From: a virus
Direction: 5' to 3' (one strand)
DNA length: 22,244 bases
Virus record (IMG/VR): IMGVR_UViG_3300043466_000438
Span: 1 to 22,244 of that record
Under the pieces are notes generated by a model. It was given only the letters and a program-made list of their open reading frames with translations, did not search any database and had not been told where the DNA came from. Below, piece by piece: positions 6,515 through 13,340 of this stretch; position 1 is the first letter of the stretch; every line of letters begins with the position of its first letter. A program made the position numbers and the translations under genes.

Positions 6515-8437
6515 ATGCTTAACAAAAATGATCCATTAATTGGTGTAGTTCAAGAGGTAATGAAAAAGAACCAAGCTGAACGTGATGCAGTTAAATTAGT
6601 AAACGAAAAGTTCGGTATTCAAGACCGCAAGGTTCTTCCACATGAACGTCAGCATGAGTGGGATGCCGCTTATAAGTCTGTATTGACAGAGGGAATTAAT
6701 GTTCCTGATGTTTCTTACAAAAAAACAGAAAAGAATGGAAATTCTGATAGAACCATCATGACTAAGGACACAAAGAATGTCTTCAGTGGAGGAACCACGA
6801 CATATCATAACGTAGATAAGGACGTAAATAAGTCGGGCAGCGACTCGTTGACAACTAAGATAAAGAGTCAGGATCTAGGTAAAAACAAAGAACTAGGTGG
6901 TAAAGATTATAATATTTCAACATCGACAGTTTATAAAAGTAAGAAAGTAAATGAAGAAGAACTTGATGAAAAAGTCAAGATGACAAAGAAACAGTTTGCT
7001 AATCTTGATGGTAAACCAGAGTTCACAGCAAATGATCTAGCTCATGCAAGAGCAGGAACACATAAAAAGAAACCAATGGCGGAAGCCAATTCTATTATTA
7101 AGAAGTTCATCGCTAAAAAGAAGATGAACGAGGGTTTTAATAACCGCCATGATTCGAGCGTAACTGCTTCTGTTGAAGGACAGGTCGTGGCGGAGGCTGC
7201 AAAAGCCAGATCAGACTATGGTCTAGGTGCTGCGGCTGCTCCAAAAGATGCGGCCGCAGCAAGAGCAAAAATTGATACCGCAATGAAACCGGTTGCTGAT
7301 GTTGCAAAAGCTGTAATTCCTGGCGCAACCGCTTTTGATAAAGCAACTCAAGGCAACTATAAAGGCGCGGCTGTTGATGCCGGTCTTAGTTTGGCAGGCG
7401 GTGCTTTGGTAGGCGGTGCATTAAAAGCTGGTAAAGCAGTTTATAATGCAGTTAAAGGTGGCAGTAAAGCTGCTGCAGGATCATCAGCGGCCGCAGGCGC
7501 TACAAAAGCTCTTCCTGCACCTTCCGCTGTAAAACCTGTATCTCAAGCAGCAAGAGAACCTGCTTCTACGGCTGCTACAAAAGCACCTACTGCTGTTGAT
7601 AAGTTTATTTCAAAAGCAAGAGCAACTCCTGTATCACCTGCTGCTAAAGAAGGTGGTAGTGCTGCATCAACGGCGGCCGCAAATGTATCAAAGTATAGTA
7701 AGCCAGGCACTGCTGGTGGTAGATTTAGCGACAAACTTGCACAAGCAAGAAAAGGTAGTGAAAACTATGGACCAAGTAAAGGCGGTGTAGCTGTTAGAAA
7801 AACAACTCAACCCGCTACTGTAACTCGTCCGGGTGTTCCGGCTGTTGCTAATAGACCAGGTGTTCCGGCTGTTGCTAATAGACCAGGTCTTCCTGCTGTT
7901 GCAGGATCAGCAGCATCTACCGCTGCTAAGACAAGTAGATTTGGCGGATTAGGTAAAGCTCTTAAGTATGGTGGCGTTGCGGCGGCTGTTGGTGCAGCCG
8001 CATATGGATTGAAGAATAAGAATCAACCACCAGCAGCTCAAGCTAAACCACCAAAAGACCAAAGTAGAGTTCCTCAGTCAGGCGCTTTAGCAAAACCATC
8101 AGGAGCTACAGCACAGCCATATGGAATGAAAACACCCCAAAAACCAGCAGCACCGGCACCGGCACCGGCACCAGTCGCAGCTAAACCTGTCGCAGCTAAA
8201 CCTGTCGCAGCTAAACCTGTCGCAGCTAAGCCTGTTGCAGCTAAGCCTGTTGCAGCTAAGCCTGTTGCAGTATCAGCGGTAAGGTCTAAACCACAAACAA
8301 GAGATCAAAGAGATAACACTGTTGGTGCAAATGGTAAACCTACTAAAGGTCCGGGTGGTGTAAAATCAGGAACAACTATCAAACAGAAAGCTGCCGTTCG
8401 AGTAAAGCGTCCAGCTGGAACAGGTAGAGAAAAATAA
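6515..8437 (+). CDS. Large Ala/Lys/Pro-rich virion-associated protein
   Basis: This 640-residue protein has an N-terminal domain (about 1-60) starting MLNKNDPLIGVVQEVMKK with an L-P-H-E-R motif. This module is shared by many proteins of marine T4-like phages and is followed at 57-59 by L-T-E, a possible prohead-protease site. Residues about 250-320 form an Ala/Gly-rich helical hairpin (GNYKGAAVDAGLSLAGG) resembling a membrane-inserting or pre-toxin segment. The C-terminal third is low complexity: a near-duplicated nonapeptide with PAVANRPG, then PAPAPA and six VAAKP units, and a basic end RPAGTGREK. Lys/Ala/Pro tails of this kind occur in histone-H1-like proteins. A late-type promoter and AGAGGA precede it, and the next gene overlaps its stop (TAATG). 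The function is unknown; DNA condensation in the head or a virion ejection role are candidates. Confidence 0.7.
   Translation: MLNKNDPLIGVVQEVMKKNQAERDAVKLVNEKFGIQDRKVLPHERQHEWDAAYKSVLTEGINVPDVSYKKTEKNGNSDRTIMTKDTKNVFSGGTTTYHNVDKDVNKSGSDSLTTKIKSQDLGKNKELGGKDYNISTSTVYKSKKVNEEELDEKVKMTKKQFANLDGKPEFTANDLAHARAGTHKKKPMAEANSIIKKFIAKKKMNEGFNNRHDSSVTASVEGQVVAEAAKARSDYGLGAAAAPKDAAAARAKIDTAMKPVADVAKAVIPGATAFDKATQGNYKGAAVDAGLSLAGGALVGGALKAGKAVYNAVKGGSKAAAGSSAAAGATKALPAPSAVKPVSQAAREPASTAATKAPTAVDKFISKARATPVSPAAKEGGSAASTAAANVSKYSKPGTAGGRFSDKLAQARKGSENYGPSKGGVAVRKTTQPATVTRPGVPAVANRPGVPAVANRPGLPAVAGSAASTAAKTSRFGGLGKALKYGGVAAAVGAAAYGLKNKNQPPAAQAKPPKDQSRVPQSGALAKPSGATAQPYGMKTPQKPAAPAPAPAPVAAKPVAAKPVAAKPVAAKPVAAKPVAAKPVAVSAVRSKPQTRDQRDNTVGANGKPTKGPGGVKSGTTIKQKAAVRVKRPAGTGREK
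7835..7888 (+). repeat. Two tandem 27-bp coding repeats
   Basis: Two identical 27-base units (7835-7861 and 7862-7888), followed by a diverged third, encode repeats of V-P-A-V-A-N-R-P-G inside the 640-residue protein. They are in frame and likely to vary in copy number. Confidence 0.85.
8174..8263 (+). repeat. Six tandem 15-bp repeats encoding VAAKP
   Basis: Six 15-base units (GTCGCAGCTAAACCT and close variants) encode VAAKP six times. The first three are identical and later ones drift at third positions (GTT for GTC, AAG for AAA), so the protein repeat is conserved more strictly than the DNA. A PAPAPA stretch (about 8150-8173) precedes it. Confidence 0.9.
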
Positions 8438-8829
8438 TGAACAACAAAAAATTGGCGGCGATGATTAAATCTCTCCGTGAAGCCAAACAAAAACAGATTG
8501 GTTCGGGCGGATCATATAAAGGAAGTGGTGCGGATGTACAAGATCCTGCTAGTCCTAATAGAGCGCCCGACACATCAACAAAAGAAATTCATCATGGTGT
8601 AAAAGAAGAAACTTTGCATGAGTTTAAGAGAGGTGCTATAGCCACTGATTACAGAGTGGCTAAGAAATTAACAGCACCTCGTATGGCGTCTCAGTCTAAG
8701 TTAGGTCATCAAAGAAACAAACCCGACAGGTATAGATTTACTGAAGAAAAAAAAGAAAAATCTAATACCAAGTCAACTATGATAAATACTACACCAGAAC
8801 AAGATTCGGCTATGATAGGCACACAATAA
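8437..8829 (+). CDS. Small basic late protein, function unknown
   Basis: This 130-residue hydrophilic protein is coupled to the 640-codon gene by a TAATG overlap. It has no recognisable domain. The N-terminus MNNKKLAAMIKSLREAK has L13-R-E15 followed by Ala, a possible prohead-protease site of the L-x-E type, and a second L-x-E occurs near residue 60 (ETLHEF). The composition (Lys, Ser, Thr, Gln) and likely disorder resemble small internal or scaffold-associated phage proteins. It lies between virion-associated genes, so expression late in infection is likely. I do not recognise the family. Confidence 0.6.
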   Translation: MNNKKLAAMIKSLREAKQKQIGSGGSYKGSGADVQDPASPNRAPDTSTKEIHHGVKEETLHEFKRGAIATDYRVAKKLTAPRMASQSKLGHQRNKPDRYRFTEEKKEKSNTKSTMINTTPEQDSAMIGTQ

Positions 8830-8840
8830 GGAGAAAATAA

Positions 8841-9434
8841 ATGTCACTTTGGGGTAATTTAGATGGCAGAACTGGCAATAATAAGCCAAAGTTTGCTAAC
8901 ACTACATATAGAATTTCAAACTCTACAATCAACGGAAGCGCGGCCAATACTGCAAAGTTTTATGGTGCAACTTATGGCGTAAATGCCGAAGAAGCAGGTA
9001 ATACAGTAGCAGATGGTAAAAAAGTTGCTCACGCTGGTTGGGTATCACAGAAGATTGGCACAGGACCTGTCGCATCTATCGCCATTACAAGCGGTGGTCA
9101 GGGCTACAATGCCGCTGGCTTCTTGACAATCAGTGGTGGTGGTGATGGAACAATCAACGTTTCATATACAATTGCCAACTCACTAAACTCAATGCAATCA
9201 TATTCTTCAAATGCTCGTCAGAATGTAATCGCATCAATCACAATCAATAGTCCAGGTGCAGGATTCAACGTTGCTCCTACTGTAATCGCAGGCGGTTCTA
9301 ACATTGCTCCTGCTACATTCTCTGTAGGTCTTGGCGGTCGCGCAGGTCGCGTACAGTACGAAACCCTAGTTGCTATGGGTTCAATAACTGGCGATGATCC
9401 AGGCGATGACAAGTATTTCCCACAGAGCCCATAA
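8841..9434 (+). CDS. Virion structural protein (T4-like phage family)
   Basis: This 197-residue protein starts MSLWGNLDGRTGNNKPKF and ends with GRVQYETLVAMGSITGDD followed by a Tyr-Phe-Pro motif. Both ends match a family widespread in cyanophages and other marine T4-like phages and labelled virion structural protein. The middle is Gly/Ser/Ala-rich with repeated short beta-type segments (VASIAITSGGQGYNAAGF and VIASITINSPGAGFNVAP), two copies of one motif I-x-I-x-(S/G)-x-G-x-G-(Y/F). This suggests a beta-rich surface or decoration protein. AAGGAG directly precedes the ATG. Its exact place in the particle is unknown. Confidence 0.75.
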   Translation: MSLWGNLDGRTGNNKPKFANTTYRISNSTINGSAANTAKFYGATYGVNAEEAGNTVADGKKVAHAGWVSQKIGTGPVASIAITSGGQGYNAAGFLTISGGGDGTINVSYTIANSLNSMQSYSSNARQNVIASITINSPGAGFNVAPTVIAGGSNIAPATFSVGLGGRAGRVQYETLVAMGSITGDDPGDDKYFPQSP

Positions 9435-9453
9435 TAGAGGACGGCGGTAACCA

Positions 9454-10455
9454 ATGAAGAGATTTACAGAATATCTAAACGAAGATTTTGATCCGGCGGT
9501 ATTTAATTCTGATGGTGGTATTTCTATTAAAGATCCATCTGTATTAGATGCAATCAACTCTAATCTAGAATTGTCAACTGGTTGTGATTGTAGAACACCA
9601 TACATCGCACTTGAAGAGATTAGAAAGGTACTGGCCTATTATAAAATCTTTCTTCCAAAGAGTGTCTTTCTAGATCAAAATCACGGCAACGATGTTTTTG
9701 AGGTCTCTCAGTTTGGTGAAAAGATGGGAATGAATAATCAGGGAGAAGTTGTTTCCGCCAGCGACTCTCCACTTTTTGTTTACTTCGAATGGTCATTAAA
9801 CGAAAAAGGTATGTATGATGTATTTACATGTCTTTGTAACCAAGAAGAACTAGATGAAATTCTATCTGATTATGAATCGGAAGTAGAAAGTGATGAAGAA
9901 TTACAAGAAGAACATTCTATGGGTTCTCACTCCAAAATGCTTTATAAGCTAGTCAACAAAATGAAATCTGAAAAGCAATCAGATGACGTTGATTCCTATA
10001 TTGAGCATGAGAAGCAAGGTAAAACATTTACTCAGATGAATGAAGAACCTATGCCTGATCCTAAAAAGAAGATGGGTGCAAAGAAGGTAACACTTCCTAA
10101 CATGATGCGTAAAGAAGAAACTCTCAATGAACTTCGTGGTAAAGGATCAGTGAGTAAAGATGATATGAAAGATCATATCATGAAAAAGCATGGTGAGGCC
10201 TGGGAAAAAACTAGAAAGAAGCGCAAGAAAAATAAAAGCTCAGGACCAACCGATACAAGAGATGAAGACAAGCACAGAGATCGTCTTGGAAAAATGTACA
10301 AAAAGTTAGGTGAAGAAAAGCAGACTTATGATAATGAAAGAGCTTTTAAAGAAGTGCCGGCAAAAGAAACAAAGACGCCTACAACTTCAGCTTATCGAAC
10401 TGCAAGAAAACTAGCTCGTCAAGCAAAAAAGAAAGCAGAAGCTAAAAAGAAATAA
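9454..10455 (+). CDS. Candidate internal head protein with T4-like capsid-targeting peptide
   Basis: The first ten residues of this 333-residue protein, MKRFTEYLNE, align without gaps to the T4 internal-protein targeting peptide MKTYQEFIAE: aromatic at 4 and 7, acidic at 6, L/I at 8 and E at 10. Residues about 40-145 form a compact domain (IRKVLAYYKIFLP, VFEVSQFGEKMG, YFEWSLNEKGMYD) conserved in marine T4-like phages. A very acidic patch (about 130-155) follows, then a Lys/Arg-rich half ending in AKKKAEAKKK with further L-N-E or L-x-E tripeptides. A basic processed protein with a targeting peptide is what T4 IPI-III and Alt look like. AGAGGA at 9435-9440 supports the start; the next gene overlaps by TAATG. 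What the core domain does is unknown. Confidence 0.7.
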   Translation: MKRFTEYLNEDFDPAVFNSDGGISIKDPSVLDAINSNLELSTGCDCRTPYIALEEIRKVLAYYKIFLPKSVFLDQNHGNDVFEVSQFGEKMGMNNQGEVVSASDSPLFVYFEWSLNEKGMYDVFTCLCNQEELDEILSDYESEVESDEELQEEHSMGSHSKMLYKLVNKMKSEKQSDDVDSYIEHEKQGKTFTQMNEEPMPDPKKKMGAKKVTLPNMMRKEETLNELRGKGSVSKDDMKDHIMKKHGEAWEKTRKKRKKNKSSGPTDTRDEDKHRDRLGKMYKKLGEEKQTYDNERAFKEVPAKETKTPTTSAYRTARKLARQAKKKAEAKKK

Positions 10456-10841
10456 TGATTGAAAACTTGAATGATGAGAACTTCTTGTTATATGCAATGA
10501 AGTGCTATGACTCACCTAATGCTATAATGAGTGAATTTGAAGAAGACTTAAAGCGTATTAAGTATGTAAAGAGACTTATTAAGAGATACAAAACTAATGG
10601 GGAACTAAAAGAGAGGCTGATACTTAACCACATTATCATCCTCTCTAATGTTTTTGGAACTAGAAATGCTGTTAGAATGTTATTTTTCAAACTAGATGAA
10701 CAAGATTATGTTATACTAAAGACGTTTCTAATCTTTCTTGGTTACATGCCAGAAACAGTAACTGGAATCAAAGGTAAGAACATTCATTCGTATAATGTAT
10801 CCATTGACTTGTTTGTAGGTAAACGTCTTAGAGATATTTAA
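10455..10841 (+). CDS. Conserved helical protein of T4-like phages, unknown role
   Basis: This 128-residue, mostly helical protein contains MIENLNDENFLLYAMKCYD and GELKERLILNHIIILSNVFG, followed by a long hydrophobic stretch (VILKTFLIFLGYMPETV). This pattern is a conserved hypothetical family in T4-like phages of cyanobacteria and marine bacteria, usually located just before the lysis or structural genes. No catalytic motif is visible. It starts inside the stop of the 333-residue gene (TAATG), so coupling is expected. The hydrophobic segments look like buried helices rather than clear membrane spans. Confidence 0.7.
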   Translation: MIENLNDENFLLYAMKCYDSPNAIMSEFEEDLKRIKYVKRLIKRYKTNGELKERLILNHIIILSNVFGTRNAVRMLFFKLDEQDYVILKTFLIFLGYMPETVTGIKGKNIHSYNVSIDLFVGKRLRDI

Positions 10842-10851
10842 AGTTATTCAT

Positions 10852-11403
10852 ATGCTGGCTGACATAGCCAATATACCACGTTGTCAAGAGGTTGTCAATA
10901 CTAAAATGAAGTTAGTTAGAAAAAAGATCAAAGAGAATTTAGCAGGCGCAGGAACATCAGCAGATGGTGGAATGTCAGCTCCTTTCTCAGCTATGGGTCA
11001 AGAGATAATTGCTAGAAGAAAAGAAAAGCCAATTTCTCTAGGCAAGAATACTGCAATAGGAACATATGTTGATGAAGATGCGCCTGCGAATGCTGTTGGT
11101 GCAGGAACTGGTGTTGCAGGACTAACACCTAATAGCTTGCCTGGTCGACCTTCTGAATTAATGCCAGTAGTAAAGCGCGGCAAACCTTTTCTTGGTGTGG
11201 AAACATATATTGTTCCATCAAGAGTATTCAATCAAATTAGAGAAGCAAAGCGCAAAGGTAAACACTGGCGCAAATATCTAGATGAAGACGATACATTCCA
11301 TCACATACGTATGGAAGCAAAAAAGAATAAGAAGGGTGCTATTATTATAGAAGACGAAAACACAGGTGCGCTGTGTTTCGCAAAATATGGAAAAAACATA
11401 TGA
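10852..11403 (+). CDS. Conserved late protein, unknown role
   Basis: This 183-residue protein has a flexible Gly/Ala/Pro-rich first half (AGTSADGGMSAPFSAMGQE, NAVGAGTGVAGLTPNSLPG) and a conserved C-terminal domain (VFNQIREAKRKGKHWRKYL and GAIIIEDENTGALCFAKYGK) known from marine T4-like phages without assigned function. The start is uncertain. The ATG at 10852 has no clear ribosome site, and an in-frame ATG at 10906 begins MKLVRKKIKENLAG, which would again place I-x-E at residues 8-10, though its AAGAGG is 14 bases away. Its stop overlaps the peptidase start as ATGA. Confidence 0.65.
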   Translation: MLADIANIPRCQEVVNTKMKLVRKKIKENLAGAGTSADGGMSAPFSAMGQEIIARRKEKPISLGKNTAIGTYVDEDAPANAVGAGTGVAGLTPNSLPGRPSELMPVVKRGKPFLGVETYIVPSRVFNQIREAKRKGKHWRKYLDEDDTFHHIRMEAKKNKKGAIIIEDENTGALCFAKYGKNI

Positions 11404-11921
11404 CACATTGGCCATTACAACGCGATTGCGATTCCTTCTATGGAAATCCACGCGGTAAGAACGTAACACAACCATCAGCAAAATGGGAATCGGAATATCT
11501 GGTATTTTTTAAACCACCGTTTCGTATCACATACGCTGGCAAACCCGTAGCTCAATTCAAAGTAAACAAGAATTGTCTCGTTGGTTTCCAAGAAGCATTT
11601 AACAACTTACTCAAGGCCGCAGGCGGTAAACAAAAAACATTAGACACTTGGGGTGTATCAATCTTTGCTGGCTGTTATAACTATCGCTTGATGCGTGGTG
11701 GCAACAGCTTATCAATGCACTCATGGGGTTGTGCTATCGACCTCGATCCAGCAAACAACAGTCTCATGGACAATACTCCTCGTTTCAAACAATTTCCAGA
11801 AGTTCTGGATGCATGGTCAAGAACAGGAGCAGTTTGGGGCGGTGATTGGGATGGCGACAAAGACACACTAGACGAGCGCCGCTGTGACGGTATGCATTGG
11901 CAGTTTGCAAGATTAAGATGA
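11400..11921 (+). CDS. M15-family peptidase (endolysin-type)
   Basis: With the ATGA-overlap start at 11400 the protein has 173 residues. It carries the zinc site of D-Ala-D-Ala carboxypeptidase/endopeptidases of family M15: H107-S-W-G-C-A-I-D114 (the H-x2-G-x-A-x-D pattern) and the C-terminal G-M-H166-W-Q-F. The sequence W-G-G-D-W-D-G-D before the last histidine is typical of the VanY-like branch used as phage endolysins. The likely job is cutting cross-links in host peptidoglycan at lysis. No signal peptide is visible, so it needs the holins that follow. An upstream in-frame ATG at 11373 would add nine residues but lies inside the preceding gene. The next gene overlaps by ATGA. Confidence 0.85.
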   Translation: MTHWPLQRDCDSFYGNPRGKNVTQPSAKWESEYLVFFKPPFRITYAGKPVAQFKVNKNCLVGFQEAFNNLLKAAGGKQKTLDTWGVSIFAGCYNYRLMRGGNSLSMHSWGCAIDLDPANNSLMDNTPRFKQFPEVLDAWSRTGAVWGGDWDGDKDTLDERRCDGMHWQFARLR

Positions 11922-12220
11922 AAGAAGAAACTTGGCTGAAGTCTTATTGGAGACCAGCCATTGCATGGCAATACTTTGTTGTGTGTATATGCGACTTCAT
12001 TATATTTCCTTCGGTGTTCATGTATATTGTTAGAGAACCGTGGGATCCTATTACACTAAAAGAAGGCGGATTCTATCATCTGGCCATGGCAGCAATTATA
12101 GGTGTTGCTGCATGGACAAGAGGGCAAGAGAAGATTGTACAATTGATAGACGGCGGCGAAGAAGTGCAGAAGACAACTACGTCCATGACGCCGATAAACA
12201 GCAATAAACGAGGTAAATAA
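11918..12220 (+). CDS. Holin-like membrane protein
   Basis: This 100-residue protein has two hydrophobic spans, about residues 13-36 (IAWQYFVVCICDFIIFPSVF) and 52-66 (FYHLAMAAIIGVAAW), and a polar Thr/Ser/Lys tail. The opening WLKSYWRPAIAW recalls the R-P-x2-x-W start of phage holins of the three-span type. It sits directly after the M15 peptidase (ATGA) and before a second membrane protein (TAATG), the classic order of a lysis cassette. Holin function is inferred from size, topology and position. It could instead be an antiholin or cooperate with the next protein. Confidence 0.65.
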   Translation: MKEETWLKSYWRPAIAWQYFVVCICDFIIFPSVFMYIVREPWDPITLKEGGFYHLAMAAIIGVAAWTRGQEKIVQLIDGGEEVQKTTTSMTPINSNKRGK

Positions 12221-12783
12221 TGTTAGCATTAATAGCACCTTTTTTAGGAATTTTAGGAAGTTTACTGCCTTCCATTGTGAGAATATTTGAGCGTAAGCAG
12301 GAGTTAAAATATGAAGTTGAACTTACTAAGATCAAACTTAATGCTGCCGCAACACAGGCAAGCATACAGTATCATATTGAGGAGATTAAGGCTGACGCTG
12401 AGTCTCGACAATCAGCTCTTGATCATGATAAGTCTCTTGATGGTGGCAAGTTTATCAACGCACTACGAGCTTCTATCAGACCCGTTATCACCTATTCATT
12501 CTTTATTCTCTTTGTGGCCGTTAAATGGTCTGCGGCATATGTTATGATCAAGCAGGGTCAAGATATCCCAACTATGCTTGATGCTGTCTGGGATCCGGAC
12601 ACAATGTCTCTATTCTCTACCATTATCGCATTCTGGTTTGGTTCGCGCGTGATGGAAAAGCAAGAGAAGTTGGCCGCTGTTACAGCATCACAACAACCAC
12701 AACTCAATGTAAAAGTAATACCTAATAAAGCACCTGTTACTAAGGCTCCCAAGAAGCCTGCGGGAACAGGAAGAGATAAATAA
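12220..12783 (+). CDS. Three-span holin-family-like protein
   Basis: This 187-residue protein has an N-terminal hydrophobic segment (1-23, LALIAPFLGILGSLLPSIV), a charged helical stretch (25-85) and two further spans: about 92-112 (VITYSFFILFVAVKWSAAY) and about 127-143 (MSLFSTIIAFWFGSR). The pattern RASIRPVITY followed by FWFGSR matches the three-transmembrane holin family named for gene-transfer-agent release, well known in alphaproteobacterial phages. The basic tail ends PKKPAGTGRDK, almost the same as the end of the 640-residue protein. Its last two codons and stop form the late-promoter-like GATAAATA. Confidence 0.7.
   Translation: MLALIAPFLGILGSLLPSIVRIFERKQELKYEVELTKIKLNAAATQASIQYHIEEIKADAESRQSALDHDKSLDGGKFINALRASIRPVITYSFFILFVAVKWSAAYVMIKQGQDIPTMLDAVWDPDTMSLFSTIIAFWFGSRVMEKQEKLAAVTASQQPQLNVKVIPNKAPVTKAPKKPAGTGRDK
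12775..12782 (+). promoter_or_regulatory. T4-type late promoter (GATAAATA)
   Basis: This octamer is identical to the one at 849-856 and again coincides with Asp-Lys-stop of the upstream gene. It is 26 bases before the GTG at 12809, with TAGGAG at 12794-12799 between. Confidence 0.5.
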
Positions 12784-12808
12784 AACAAGAATATAGGAGT
12801 GAAGTGCT

Positions 12809-13282
12809 GTGTCCGAACAAGAAATTAAAGTTGATATTGAATTACTGAAAAAAGATGTAGTAACTATGTCAGCTTTATTAGAGAAATTCGACACTACGAT
12901 AGACAAGATGCAAGAGATTGCATCCAGCCTTTCTAGAATGGTATCTTTGCAAGAGCAAAGACTTGAGAACCAAGAGAAAACAACAGCGGAGATGCAGAGC
13001 GTTCTGGAAATGAGAAGAATAGAAACAAACAATAACATCAAAGATATTTACAATCGTATTAACACAGTGAACAAAGAACTGACCGATAAGATAGAAGATT
13101 CTGAGAAATCGATTCTGGCTGAACTACAAAAATTAAGACAAGAGATTCAAAAGGAAGATACCGGTATCTCTCGTCGCCTTGGGCAGATTGAAATGTGGAA
13201 ATATGGTGCAGCAGCCATCATTACATTCCTATTGTTCTTAATAGCAAACAACGCAATCAACATTGGTAAACTATTCGATTAA
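12809..13282 (+). CDS. Coiled-coil protein with C-terminal membrane anchor
   Basis: This 157-residue protein starts at GTG (12809), with TAGGAG nine bases upstream and no better ATG. Residues about 5-125 are a long Leu/Ile heptad-like helix with almost no Pro or Gly. Residues about 133-152 (YGAAAIITFLLFLIANNA) form one membrane span with a short tail. Such tail-anchored coiled coils follow holin genes in several T4-like phages. It may be a lysis accessory (spanin-like or holin regulator) or a membrane tether. A true spanin pair is not apparent: there is no lipobox or outer-membrane partner. It closes the lysis-type cassette, 58 bases before the primase. Confidence 0.65.
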   Translation: MSEQEIKVDIELLKKDVVTMSALLEKFDTTIDKMQEIASSLSRMVSLQEQRLENQEKTTAEMQSVLEMRRIETNNNIKDIYNRINTVNKELTDKIEDSEKSILAELQKLRQEIQKEDTGISRRLGQIEMWKYGAAAIITFLLFLIANNAINIGKLFD

Positions 13283-13285
13283 CCG

Positions 13286-13313
13286 TTGACTTTCTAACAC
13301 TACCTGATATAAT
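13286..13313 (+). promoter_or_regulatory. Sigma-70-type promoter for the primase operon
   Basis: TTGACT (13286-13291), a 16-base spacer and a perfect TATAAT (13308-13313) lie in the gap before the primase gene. Predicted initiation is near 13319-13321. It is the best consensus promoter in the window and marks the switch from late to DNA-metabolism genes. Confidence 0.75.
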
Positions 13314-13340
13314 GCCATCTATGTAACATTAGGTGGCATT
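13311..13340 (+). promoter_or_regulatory. Hairpin masking the primase Shine-Dalgarno
   Basis: AATGCCATCTA (13311-13321) pairs with TAGGTGGCATT (13330-13340) over 11 bp including one G-U, with an 8-base loop, ending right at the ATG. The right arm contains the AGGTGG ribosome site. The left arm overlaps the -10 box and ends at the predicted start point, so only RNA read through from upstream genes can form the full stem. Confidence 0.65.

Noticed and set aside
7137-7346. Minus-strand Leu/Gln-rich frame within the 640-residue gene
   Set aside because: Low-complexity GCA/GCT codons on the plus strand leave the other frames open; composition is an artefact of the Ala repeats.
8174-8263. Short regular repeats as a possible CRISPR array
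   Set aside because: Units are contiguous 15-mers without spacers and encode in-frame VAAKP.
12212-12219. GGTAAATA as a further late promoter
   Set aside because: It abuts the ATG at 12220, so a transcript would lack any ribosome site; it arises from Gly-Lys-stop codons.
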